Shown here piece by piece: positions 23,534 to 33,363 of a stretch of 64,000 nucleotides of DNA. A program made the position numbers and the translations under genes. Source of the DNA: Geosiphon pyriformis (lineage: Eukaryota; Glomeromycota; Glomeromycetes; Archaeosporales; Geosiphonaceae); the NCBI GenBank assembly GCA_016748015.1, contig JAAOMT010000484.1, positions 235,379-299,378 on the forward strand, in the 5' to 3' direction. Under the pieces are notes generated by a model that saw only the letters and a list, made by a program, of their open reading frames with translations, was not told the origin of the DNA and made no database searches. Every line of letters starts with the position of its first letter. Positions within the stretch are counted from its first letter, which is position 1.

Positions 23534-25485
23534 TTGAAAATAGCATTTATTAACAAGATTATAAATTATAATAAAATTTTTACTCTTTATCTCCTTATTT
23601 TCATGACCACGACCAAAACAAAGAGTAAAAAAGCCGCACTTAATATTTTTTCTAAGATATCTAATATAGTTTCAACCAAAGAAGTTTTTTCTGTTGTAAA
23701 AGCAGCTAGACAGAACGTTTTGGAAGCTTTTTCTTAGTTAGTAATATTGAAAAGCTGCCTTTAATGACCACTAAAACATCTTTTTTGTTTTTAACTGGTT
23801 CTTTACTGGTTAAAGTCTCTTCAAAGAAACATACTTAGGTTAGTTCCAGTGTTGTCTCTACTTTTTTCAAGAGCCCAAAAGTGTTTAACAACAGGCCAAT
23901 TAACAAGCTGGTTTTTTTTTCATGGTTTTTATATTTAGTGCTGCTAGCACTACTTCTTCAAAAAATAATCAAAATAACCAAAGTTTTAAGTAAGTAAAAG
24001 CAGTTGTTTATCTTTGCTATTATTATACCAAATCCTTTTGTGGTTTTTAATGAGATCTTAAATAAGATTTCTATTGTATTATTTAGTTTATTATACTGAT
24101 TATATTGCCAAATATTATGTTTTCTAACAGATTATTGTTAGTTTTAGAAATAAAACAATCTGTTTTTGTTGAGTCACTTGTTTTTAGAAACTGGTTGATC
24201 AAATAAAAACTGAATCAAATTTTCTGTTGGTTTTTGGTATTACTATTAATGGTACTTGGGAAATTATTATTAGTCATTAAAAGTTTTCTGAGTAAATAAT
24301 CTTTATTCTGATATTTAATACTACTTTTAAGATCAAATTAGCTTATATTAAAACTGTGTTTTAATCTGTATATGATTTCTTAGATGCAAAGTCAGTATTA
24401 AATAACAATATAAATTTTTTTTATATAAAATTTGCTTTTTAAGAATTTTTAAAAACTGTATTTTTGGTTAAGTTTACAAGTTTTGTTTATTTAACCATTT
24501 TTAAAATTGCCAAATTTTTGATGGTTTTTAAGTTTGGTTTCTTTTTTGCTGTTATTGTATTATAAAATATGTCTTTAGATATATTTGCTATTAATATTAA
24601 GATAATACTTAATGTTTTTAGTAAGATTATTTATGTTGTATTAAAATTTGTTAGTATTTAACAATATATGTTTTATTTTTTATTTTGTTAATTTTGGTCA
24701 TTGTTTTTAGTTTGCATTGGTTATATTTGAATTTCAAATTGATTTAAATACTGTAATTATTAAAACTAATACTTTAAAAAAATATTATATTTAATAAAAA
24801 ACTTTTGGAAATTATTATTGTTTTAGGTATTAGGATGTAAATTATTTAGTTGTAAATTATAAAATGTTTTTTTATAATTTCTAAGATATTTGTATTATAT
24901 TTTATAAAGTTTTATGTCAAAGTTTTTGCTTTTTTAAGCTTTTTTAAATCTCTTTTTTTGATGGTTTTTGTATTTTTTTCTGTAGTTATTGACAATCTTT
25001 TGGTTTCCTTATAATTAACTTTTTTGAAAACTAATTTGGCTAAGTTAATCTTTTTGGTTAGATTTATTGTTGAGTTTATAGATTTTTTGGTCATTGTATT
25101 TAAACCATTTGTTAAAAAAAATCTTATTTTAAACAATGCTTTTGGTTTCAAAGTCAATAAAATTTTGATATATATATGTATTTTTAGCAAGACTATTAAT
25201 AACTCAAAATAAAAAGTAATTATATTAAAAAATAAGTATAAATTTAATAATATTAATATGTCTGGTTTCTATATAGGTTTGTTTGTTATTAATAATAATA
25301 TGTTTTCTAATTTATTATTATTTTGAAAACATAAATCTGCTAATATTAAAGCTAATATCTTTAAAACAATTAGTTAATTAGTTGAATTGGTTCTTAATAG
25401 TGCTTTGTTGTTTGAAATTATTCAAAAAATGTTCTCTTTAAATAAGTTTTCTTTTAGAATTTCAATATAGTATAGTATAAAAAGA
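23534..25485 (+). mobile_element. LINE relic D, 5' portion only
   Basis: An ATG at 23605 opens a 44-codon stretch beginning MTTTKTKSKKAALNIF and ending KAARQNVLEAFS, a Lys/Ala-rich ORF1 N-terminus like those of AM-fungal LINEs, then a stop. A more decayed version of the same start occurs near 48950 in relic E. Downstream the sequence becomes mostly A/T with short open pieces. It ends where LINE B begins (~25486). No endonuclease or RT is readable, so it is a 5' fragment, or LINE B inserted into it. Confidence 0.5.
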
Positions 25486-26247
25486 AAAAAAAAACTTCTT
25501 TCTCTCCTTCATCCATAATTCCCAAAAAAGAGTTAAAAGTTTTTTTTGAAAAAAGTTTTTTCCACAATTCAGTATAATAAATCCAAACTATTTTTTGATT
25601 ACAAAGCCACTGTTGGCCCTAGTATTGCTGTTCTGAATAAATCTATCATGGAGTCTGGTTCTAGTATTAGTATTAAACCTGTGGAGTCCAAAAAAAAAAG
25701 AGAAGTGGTGTTTTGGAGAATAGTATTGGTAATAAAAAAATTGCTACTATAGTATCAAGTGGTCATTTCTAGAGTTCTAAGACTGGTAACACTATTGAAT
25801 CGGATAGTGTGGACATAAAAGAAAAATTTTTGATTGAGAAAACCAGCTTTAATTATGGGAAAGATGACATTTTCACTGGTGGAAACTCAGAACAAACTCT
25901 CAAAAGTTCAAAAATTCAGACCAAGAGAACACTAGGTAAACTACTGGGAAAAATTGATTTCTTGGACAATGATGATAATGACGTTCTTTTGGACAATCTT
26001 GTGGTTTTCTCTTCTCCTTTGATGAACTTGGTCAATGTTTTGGTTCGAAAATTTTTTGCTATGAATATTAAGCTAGATAAGGTGGCTGGAAAATCTTCTT
26101 AAAAAAAATTGGTGGTAGTCAGAAAATTGTTTTCAAAAATCAATGGTTTTGGGGGGGTCTCTACTCCCTTAAAATTTTCAGAAATCATCTATGCTTCCTT
26201 CATTTTTGAATCTAATTTGGCACAGACTACAAAAAAGACAAGAGTGG
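25486..26247 (+). pseudogene. LINE B, 5' part of ORF1 (upstream of the gypsy B insertion)
   Basis: The frame starts near 25546 with FSTIQYNKSKLFFDYKATVG, shifts, and continues at 25809 with KEKFLIEKTSFNYGK. Both match the LINE A ORF1 read from the - strand at 8035-7531. A third frame piece covers 26109-26247. The protein is cut at 26247 by the LTR of gypsy B and resumes at 36381 in phase, so this is half of one ORF. ORF1 proteins of such LINEs bind the element RNA. Several frameshifts show it is inactive. Confidence 0.8.
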
Positions 26248-27119
26248 TGTTACAGATGACAATTTCTGGTGTTAAATTAAATATGAACCTGTAACTTGGT
26301 GCTCAAAGCTATTCTCATTGTTGATGATTTGAAGGTTTTGTATCTAAAGGTTTTGTATCTGAAGAGTTTGGTTGAGTTCTTTGTATAATGGACAGAGATT
26401 CAATGGTGATAGTTTTATCTGTAGCTTCCTAAAACCATAGTTTCATCAATTTTTTTTTAGCTTGATGGCCAGTATTTCTCCTGGTAAGCTATCCTCAATC
26501 GAGTGTTCTACTCTTATTTCTGGGTCTTTTACCAGTCACATTTATCCTGATGTCAGTGCCCCATGCGTTAATCCTCAATAGAGTTAGTAAACAACAATAA
26601 ATCAAAGCAAGAAAATAAAGAAAAAAAAAAATAAAGAAAAAAAAGAAATAAGCCAAGGCAATTTGCAAGTTAGTATTTCATCAATAGCCATGATCAAGAG
26701 CTATTGTTCCAGTGTGGTTAAGTATCAATTACTATCAACATGAAGTGTTGATAGTGGAAATGGGTTTGAGATAACAAATAGTTATTTATTAGATGCTTGT
26801 GGTTTGAAGAGTTGCTTTAATTAAATCTAAACTAAGAGATCTGTCTTTTCAGCTTCTAATCCTGCTGCTATATATACATAATTGAGATTCCTTAATTCCT
26901 CGATTCTTCACAACAGGAATTCTAGAATTCCTGGAATTCTGCAATTCCTTTGAGAGGAATCCTGGAATTCTGGAATCCTACAATTCCTTGTCAGGGAATC
27001 CTGAAATTTCTGGAATCCTGTAATTCCTGAGAGGAATCCTGGAATTCCACATTTATTATGCCTACTTCTGATTGGCTAATAATCATGCTAATATATTTTC
27101 TATATTTCTATGAGTAACA
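26248..27119 (-). repeat. Gypsy B LTR (3' LTR in element orientation)
   Basis: 872 bp, starting TGTTACAG and ending GAGTAACA on the + strand. It holds an A-rich block (26610-26650), a TATA-like tatatata at about 26868-26878 and an array of ggaatcctggaattc-like units at about 26925-27052. It differs from its partner at 35502-36376 mostly by C/T and A/G changes. Confidence 0.93.
26925..27052. repeat. Palindromic GGAATTCC/GGAATCC array in the LTR U3
   Basis: A run of imperfect palindromes built from ggaattcc, ggaatcctgg and ctggaattc, spaced 8-15 bp apart; the other LTR has the same array at about 36165-36305. In element orientation it lies just upstream of the TATA-like box, the place of an upstream activating sequence. 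Each half-site pair could form short hairpins or bind a dimeric factor. Confidence 0.75.
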
Positions 27120-27134
27120 TTATTCTCTCCTTTT
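27120..27134 (-). other. Polypurine tract of gypsy B
   Basis: On the - strand aaaaggagagaataa directly precedes the TGTTAC start of the 3' LTR. This is the expected place and composition of the primer for plus-strand DNA synthesis. Confidence 0.75.
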
Positions 27135-27905
27135 AATATTGAGCTCCATTGAAATCCAACTCGTTTAATTCCCTCTCTTGAAGTATTTCCTGGATTTCGT
27201 TTTCGAGAATTACTTGTATTATTTGGGTCTGTAATTCTTCAAATTGAGCATTGGTGATCTTTCCCAATTGATTACTGGTAACCATATCCATTGTTTTGTT
27301 GAGTAATATTTCTGGTCTATCCTGAAATACTGTGTGTATTTGGTATATAGCTCAGGCCTGTATGGATAAATTGTTCTTTCCCACAAAATGTTTTAATTGT
27401 TGTAGTATTCTTTTGTCAAATAATCACTTTGTTTTATCCATATATAGATTCTGGATATTTATGTGTTGTCCCAAGTAAAAATAACAATAGTTTTGTGGAA
27501 ATTGTTGTATCCACCAATTCCAAGTTTCTTTAGTTAATTCTTGATATAGTGACTCTTTTGTTGACTTTTTTATTGCTAATTTTACTTTTACAATGATTTT
27601 GTCCATTGTATTTTCAGTTTTCTTCTGTGTTCTGGGTTGCAATGTCTTTCTAGTATCTTGATATCGAATGGTTTGTTGATTGATTGTAATCTCTATTTTC
27701 TGGTGTTAGATCAATTGAAAGAGTTGTTGTGCTAGTGAGTGAATGTTGTCTATAATTTCCATTTTTTTGATATTTCCTGTCATGTCTATCATGTCTTTAT
27801 ATATTCTTTTGATGGATCAATTTGATGTGTTGTTGTCAATAATAATAATTGGTTCTAGGTCTTGTGGAATCTAATCTGGTTGGACTAGTATTCTCTGTAC
27901 TCCTA
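27133..27905 (-). pseudogene. Gypsy B post-integrase extension, unknown function
   Basis: After the integrase C-terminus, the frame stays readable for about 250 codons to a TAA just before the polypurine tract, broken by a few stops. Two are TGA at Trp-like positions near 27406 and 27334. The protein is hydrophilic and contains KIIVKVKLAIKKSTKES and a Glu-rich end (EIQEILQERELNELDF). No known domain, membrane segment or chromodomain is visible. Its place and length match the ORF at 3147-3803 of gypsy A, and both contain a T-I-x-x-Q-T-I stretch. Confidence 0.55.
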
Positions 27906-29230
27906 ATTGTAGAATATTACTGGTGGATGGTGGTATGGTTTCAGTTGATCACCATGTGCTGCTTTGGTTAAAATTTTGTTGTCCAGTCTTAATTTGTAAG
28001 CTCCATTCCCTAAAATTTCTTCTATGTGAAATGGTCCATCTCATTTGGGGTCAAATTTTCTACTCCATTGTTTTTCTACTTTGGTACGATATAAGAGTAC
28101 TTTGTCTCCAATCTTGAATTCAACTAGTTTGTCTGGTAGTTGATTATTATGTTTTTCTTTCTGTTTCTTTTGTGACTTTTGTATGTTATTAGCTGCTCTT
28201 TTTTATTTGTTTTCCAATGTTTCCATTAAGTTATATATTCTTCTTAACAATGTTTCTTGGAAATTCTCTTCTGTTATTGGTTCAGTTGGATATGTGTTGA
28301 CCTTTATCTCCACTGGTAATGTTGCTGTTCTACCATATACTAATTCAAATGGTGTTGCTTGTGTAGTGTCTTGCTTTATTGTTCGATAAGCAAATAGTAC
28401 TGCTGGTATTAACACGTCCCAATCATTCTGGTTTTTTTGACTGAGCTTAGCTATTGCTTTACACAATGTTCTGTTGAATCTTTCGACTAATCTATTGGTT
28501 TGTGAATGGTATGATGATGATAGTGGTCACTTAATTCCGAATCTTTGGCTCAATTCTGTTAATGTTCTGTTCACAAAATAAGTTCTTTGGTCTGATAATA
28601 ATTCCTTTGGACATCTGTGTTGACAAATTAAATCTTGATGAACAAATTCGGCAATGGATTCTGCATCTGCTTTTTGAATTGCTTTCACCTCTGGCCATTT
28701 AGTGAGATAGTTCATGACTATTGCTATGTATCTGTTTCCTCCTCTGGTGATTGTTAATGGTCTGACTAGATCAATTCCAATACGGTCAAATGGTTGTCCC
28801 ACTTTGATTGGTCTTAATAGTTCACTGGGTTTCATACCTCCTCTTTGCTGACAAGCATCACAATTTTGAACATATTGGATGATGTCTGGATACATTAATG
28901 GCCAATAGTATCTTTTTCTGGTTTTTTCTATGGTTGCTTCTTTGTGAAAGTGTCCTGCTGTTGGATTTGAGTACATGTTGAATAATATTGTCTTTTTTTC
29001 TGGCTCTGTAATTACTCTGGTTGGTTGCTCTAGATCTCTTCTATTTTTCTGATAAAATATATTTTGGTGAGTAATAAAATATTTTGATTGTTGTTTGATA
29101 CTCTTTCATTTCGTTTGAGATAAATTCTTCTTGAACTGTTGAGTGTTTATATAATGTAGCAGTTGTTGATATTTTTGTATGTTCATCTTTTGTTATATTT
29201 TTTGTTGGTATTGTTCTGGTTTTGTTATAT
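27906..29230 (-). pseudogene. Gypsy B integrase, interrupted by stops
   Basis: On the - strand: zinc module with PTAGHFHKE and CDACQQRGG (28976-28835), core GIDLVRPL (first Asp), LLSDQRTYF (second Asp, followed by QR where RG is usual, i.e. CGA GGA to CAA AGA) and TNRLVERFN (Glu). DKVLLYRTKVE with DGPFHIEEI forms the C-terminal DNA-binding part near 28060-28020. Stops near 28527, 28200 and elsewhere break the frame. The integrase would insert element DNA into the host genome; this copy cannot be made whole. Confidence 0.85.
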
Positions 29231-29248
29231 TTTTGGGTTAAAATGTTC

Positions 29249-30450
29249 TTAGATTTGTCTCATTCGCAACAAACTGTCAGTATTTCCATTGTCTTTTCCC
29301 TTTTTATAATGTATAGTATAATTATATGGTGCGAGTGCCATTTTCCATCTTGACTGTCTTCCATCTCCAAATTCTTGTTTTTGAAGTGATGTTAATCCTT
29401 TGTGATCTGTGTATACTTCAAACTTCTGGCTCAAGTATTTTTTCTATTTTATGACTGCCCAGTATATTGCTAAGTGTTTTTGTTCCAGTGTTCCATAGTT
29501 CTTTTTGGCTGGTGTTAAATCTTTGCTGGCATATGCTACTGAATGTTCTCTGCTGTCTGGTTCTCTCTGAAATAGTACTGCTTCCAATGCTTGGCCAGAT
29601 GCATTGGTGGTGATGATGAATGGTTTGCTGTGATATAGATAGATCAGTACTGGAGCTTGAATGAGCTTTCTTCTCAGAATATTAAAAGCTTCTTGTTGAC
29701 TTTCTGTCCATTCATATTTTGTATTCTTGGTTTGCAGTTGGTTGAGTGGCTGCACTATGTTGGAAAAGTTCTTGATAAAACGTTGATAATAGCTGGCAAA
29801 TTCCAAGAATGATTTCAGTTCTGTCATATTTGTCAGCACTGGAAAGTTCTTTACTATCTCTATTTTCTCTGAATCCATTTTGATGCCATCTTTGCTAACT
29901 ATGTGTTCCAAGAATTTTAGTTCTGTTTTGCCAAAAAAACACTTTGTTGCATTTAACTTTAGTCCTGTTCTTCTTAGTCTTTTGAACACTTGTTGAAAAT
30001 GATGAAGATGATCATCAAATGTTTTTGAGAATACATTGGTGTTGTCCAAGTATACAACTACTGATTTCCACAATAAGCTAGTATAAACAATTTCTATTAG
30101 CCTTTGGAAAGTGGCTGGTGTGTTGGTTAAGCCAAATAGTATTACTTCAAATACAAAATTCCCTTCTCTAGTAGTGAATGCCGTTTTCTCTTTGTTGGCT
30201 GGATTTATGGCTACTTGCCAGTAACCACTGTCCAAGTCTAATGTTGAGAAACATTTGTTCCCACCAAAAGCATCGAATAGTTCTTGTATCTGTGGAGTTG
30301 GATAGCTGTCTCCACAAGTTACACTATTTAGTTTTCTGTAGTCTACACAAAATTGGATCTTTCTATTCTTCTTATGGATGAGTACTACTGGTAACAACTA
30401 TAGGCTTATTGATGGCTAAATTAACCCATTGTCAAGCATTCAGTTGATCT
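29249..30450 (-). pseudogene. Gypsy B reverse transcriptase-RNase H with damaged active sites
   Basis: On the - strand the RT shows FCVDYRKLN, LFGLTNTPATFQ and VVYLDNTNVFS. The last is the catalytic YLDD box, with the second Asp changed to Asn (codon 30041-30043, GAC to AAC). RNase H starts with TTNASGQALEAVL where TTDASGQALGAVL is usual; both changes (Asp to Asn, Gly to Glu) are G-to-A. A TAG near 29444 replaces a probable Trp. The connecting region and RNase H C-terminus (VYTDHKGLTSL) run to 29249. Confidence 0.88.
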
Positions 30451-31060
30451 CTTGATGGATGATTTCATGGCTGGCTGGTGGTACTCTGTATGCTCGCTGT
30501 TTAATTGGCATTGCACCTTCAGTCTTGATTTGATGTTGGATGATGTCAGTTCTGCCAAATTTATTTTTGCTAGCAAAGATGTCATTGAAATTGTTAAGTA
30601 ACATCTTGAGCTACATATATTGTAGTGGGTCTAGATTTCCTATGTTCATTTGTTCTAATTGTTCTGGTTGGAGCAAATAACATTTGTCTCATCCAAAAAT
30701 GGTTTGTGATGTGATGTCGACATATTCACAAAGTTGTGGAAAGTCTGGAATGGGGTTTGGTGGTTGATCTTCTATTTCTGTGGTTAAATATCCGATGGTG
30801 GTTCCTTCTGGTATGTTAATGACATTGCCAGTGTTGTTGTAGATGGGAATTTTTATGTGGCTATAGCTTTTGGCTGGTATGTGGAGATTGATCAGTCCAA
30901 TTTCTCTTGATTCACAAAAGTTTGCTTCCACTTCAAAAATCTGTTCTTGCTCTTTTTCCTTCCTTTCTATTGCTAGCATGTACTGGCTATATGGTGGAAT
31001 GGAAATAGCTTGACCAGTTGAGATAATTTCTTCTTGGTCAACAATTTCTTCCTCCACCAT
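30450..31060 (-). pseudogene. Gypsy B linker between dUTPase and RT
   Basis: Continues the dUTPase frame: acidic start (VEEEIVDQEEIIS), then alternating short beta-type segments (SYSHIKIPIYNNTGNVINI, GTTIGYLTTEIED) and a Pro-rich turn, ending before the RT palm. The hydrophobic pattern suggests a beta-rich domain, perhaps a second dUTPase-like jelly-roll fold without active-site motifs. A stop at 30689 breaks it. Confidence 0.5.
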
Positions 31061-31825
31061 ATTAACTGGTACATCTATTCTACTTGTTGACCCAAATCCC
31101 TATATTTCTCTCACTGTTATTCTTAACTCTTCCCTATTTCTCACTGACACTAATTGAGCTATTTTAACCAAAGACAAGAATATTGTCTGTGCTATCTTTT
31201 TGTTTGGCTCTATAATATAGGTCTTTTCTAAGTCATTTTGTAGTATGGCAATGATATTTTCTACATATCCCCTATCAATTATTCCTTCTCTTATATTAAT
31301 CCTTCTTTTTGCTAAACTACTCTGGAATGTTAGTTGAACCATTGTTGTTGCTGGGATTTCTAGTGCTATTTTCAAATCAATGTAGGTGCACGAATGTGGT
31401 TTCAATTTGATGGCATCTTTTTCTGGATATCTCAAGTCAAATTCGGCATCAGTATTATGTGTGTGTTCTGGCATAATACCTTTATTATTATTGCTGAACC
31501 ATTTCAGTTCTTGTTTCTTGGTGAGGTCAGGAAGCACAATATATTGTTCATAATTTGAGTTGGAGTTTGAATCTGAGTTGATATTATTGTCATTGTCATT
31601 GTCATTTTGAATGGAGCTGGAACCATTATTCTCGTTGTCATTGTTGTTAGAGTTTGAATCAGGATTGAATGGTGATTCCGACTTCAATGCGCAGCTGCTG
31701 ATTGGTTCTTTTTCTTCAGGGATCATGTAGATCATGTGTGGTAGTAGATTGTAAATGAGATCACAATTGTTACAATATTCAAAGTCACTGGGAATTAAAC
31801 AATGGCAACACAGTCTTGTATTCAA
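31061..31825 (-). pseudogene. dUTPase domain of gypsy B (five motifs), preceded by Cys-rich and Asn/Ser linker
   Basis: The - strand frame starts with a CxxC...CxxC pair (LCCHCL, YCNNC), then an Asn/Asp/Ser linker (residues ~55-95). A trimeric-type dUTPase follows. Motif 1 is AEFDLR (127-132; A-G-Y-D-L expected). Motif 2 is FQSSLA (167-172; R-S-S-L-A expected, CGG to CAG). Motif 3 is GIIDRGYVENI (181-191), with catalytic Asp and Tyr kept. Motif 4 is KKIAQTIF (209-216). Motif 5 is GFGST at 31099-31085, directly after a TAG at 31102-31100 that reads as CAG-to-TAG. dUTPases hydrolyse dUTP to dUMP and keep uracil out of new DNA, which suits reverse transcription. It lies between protease and RT. 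Confidence 0.82.
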
Positions 31826-31834
31826 CTGTGTTAG

Positions 31835-32485
31835 CTATTGTTCTTGCTCCTTTCTAGTGGATGCCAAGTTTTGGTAGTGCTCATGGAACTTTTTTGGTTC
31901 CAAGAAATTTATGACTGGCTTTACATTCCAGTCAAGCTCGATAGATTCTGGTGAATTGTTTTTAAGTGTCCTGATTTCTTCTGGCGATGTATCTTCAATT
32001 TTGGCAATTGCCATTTGCCATAATTCATTGTCATCATATGGACAACTGTCCAATCACTGTACAGCTCTTCTCCAGGTGGCTTCTATTGGTGTCTCTTTCT
32101 CGACCCAGTCACTGATGAGAATCGTGTATTGGCAGGAAACATCACACATTCCTCCTCTTCCAGGAATGTTGTTCCACATTCTTTTGTCAAGGAGAGTTTT
32201 TCCACAGGCTAGACATGGTGTATTATCCCATTTTCTCACTTATTTTGGTCTTCCAAAATGTTTGATGAGGCATGTGTGACAATAGAACTTGGTTGCCATC
32301 TGATATTCTTTGTCGTCACTACAGCATGCACTTATTGATGACAATTTCTTGCCACAATTAATGCATATTAGTTTGGGTTGGCAATAGGTCGATGATTGTT
32401 GTTGACCATAGGTGTATGGGATATAAGTGTTGTTGGCTTGAGTGTTTTCTTTTTCCCTTTTCCCTTTTCTTCTTTCCATTTCCAA
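31835..32485 (-). pseudogene. Gypsy B Cys-rich (zinc-ribbon-like) region
   Basis: Read through stops, this segment has several CxxC knuckles: CINCGKK, then CC and FYCHTC (32390-32270), CLACGK and MCDVSC (32215-32130). The spacing fits two zinc ribbons or treble-clef fingers. It lies between the protease and the dUTPase, where no standard Ty3/gypsy domain is expected. The second part (31835-32053) is acidic and helical. Function unknown; nucleic-acid binding is a reasonable guess. Stops at 32240, 32054 and 31835 break it. Confidence 0.6.
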
Positions 32486-32699
32486 CTCAATGGTTCTTTC
32501 TGTTCATTGTTGGTCCAGGTCAAATCATTTGTCTTCCAGGTCAGTTCCTCTTTTTGCTTTCCCTTAGGATTGTTGTTTCATGAGAGTATTGGCAGCAGTT
32601 TGTTGTGGTTTGGGTCAGCCCATGAGACTTGGTAGGCTTTCCAGATAGATTTTGTCTTTTCTTTGAAATCAATTAGTGGTGCTGATGAGTTTGTGGTTT

Positions 32700-33315
32700 T
32701 GAAGTGATCACACGTAACTGGTACCCATGTGTGTCATCCATTTTGACTGAGCTGGAGTTCTTGCATGGTCCAGTCAAGCATAGTATTGGTTTTGACTAGC
32801 CAATCATTACCAACTAGTGCTTAGTACTGAGTTGTTTCCATCACCAAGACCTTAATGGGGGTGATGATGCCATTAACTTCAATTGGGAAGTCATCAATTT
32901 TGCCAATAGATGTTCTCATGGCACTATCTACAGTGATAATTCTAGTGCTAGCAGCTTGATCAACTCAGCGACCTAATTGATCCATGAGTTGCTTGGTGAT
33001 GATGCTGCCTGCTGAACCACTATCAAGGATGAGTTTGATAGGGTGTCCATTTATTTTTACATCAGTGTACATTGTTGTGATGGGTTTCTCTTCGAGAGCA
33101 GCTCTACTGAATAGCAGTAATTGGAATGGCTCCTCAAATTTAAAAGAGAAGATGGCTGCTAATGATCTATCATTGGTGACAGTTGCTGGTGGGATGTTGT
33201 TGATAAGTGTTGTCTGTTGGTTAGATTCCAAGTTGCTGGATGTGGTGTCTTCTAGGGTGATCAGAAGACTTAAATAGTTCTGGGAATTCAGGTTTTGGGT
33301 GGCACCAGTACCCAA
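32700..33315 (-). pseudogene. Gypsy B aspartic protease
   Basis: On the - strand a retropepsin-like domain shows INGHPIKLILDSGSAGSIIT, where DSG is the catalytic Asp motif. It would cut the Gag-Pol precursor as a homodimer. A stop at about 32965 interrupts it shortly after the motif; downstream residues (PIEVNGIITPIKVLV and ALVGNDWL) match the flap and C-terminal part of such proteases. Confidence 0.75.
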
Positions 33316-33363
33316 ATTCCAAGAACGCGATTCTGATAGTGAGTTGGAAGAACTGGGGATTGG

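Noticed and set aside
26600-26650. A-rich runs resembling a LINE or SINE poly(A) tail
   Set aside because: The same block is in both gypsy B LTRs (35860-35910), so it is part of the LTR, not a separate insertion.
32392-32635. + strand hydrophobic ORFs rich in Phe/Leu/Ser
   Set aside because: Antisense of the Lys/Glu/Arg-rich Cys-rich region of gypsy B; the apparent membrane segments come from complementing A-rich codons.
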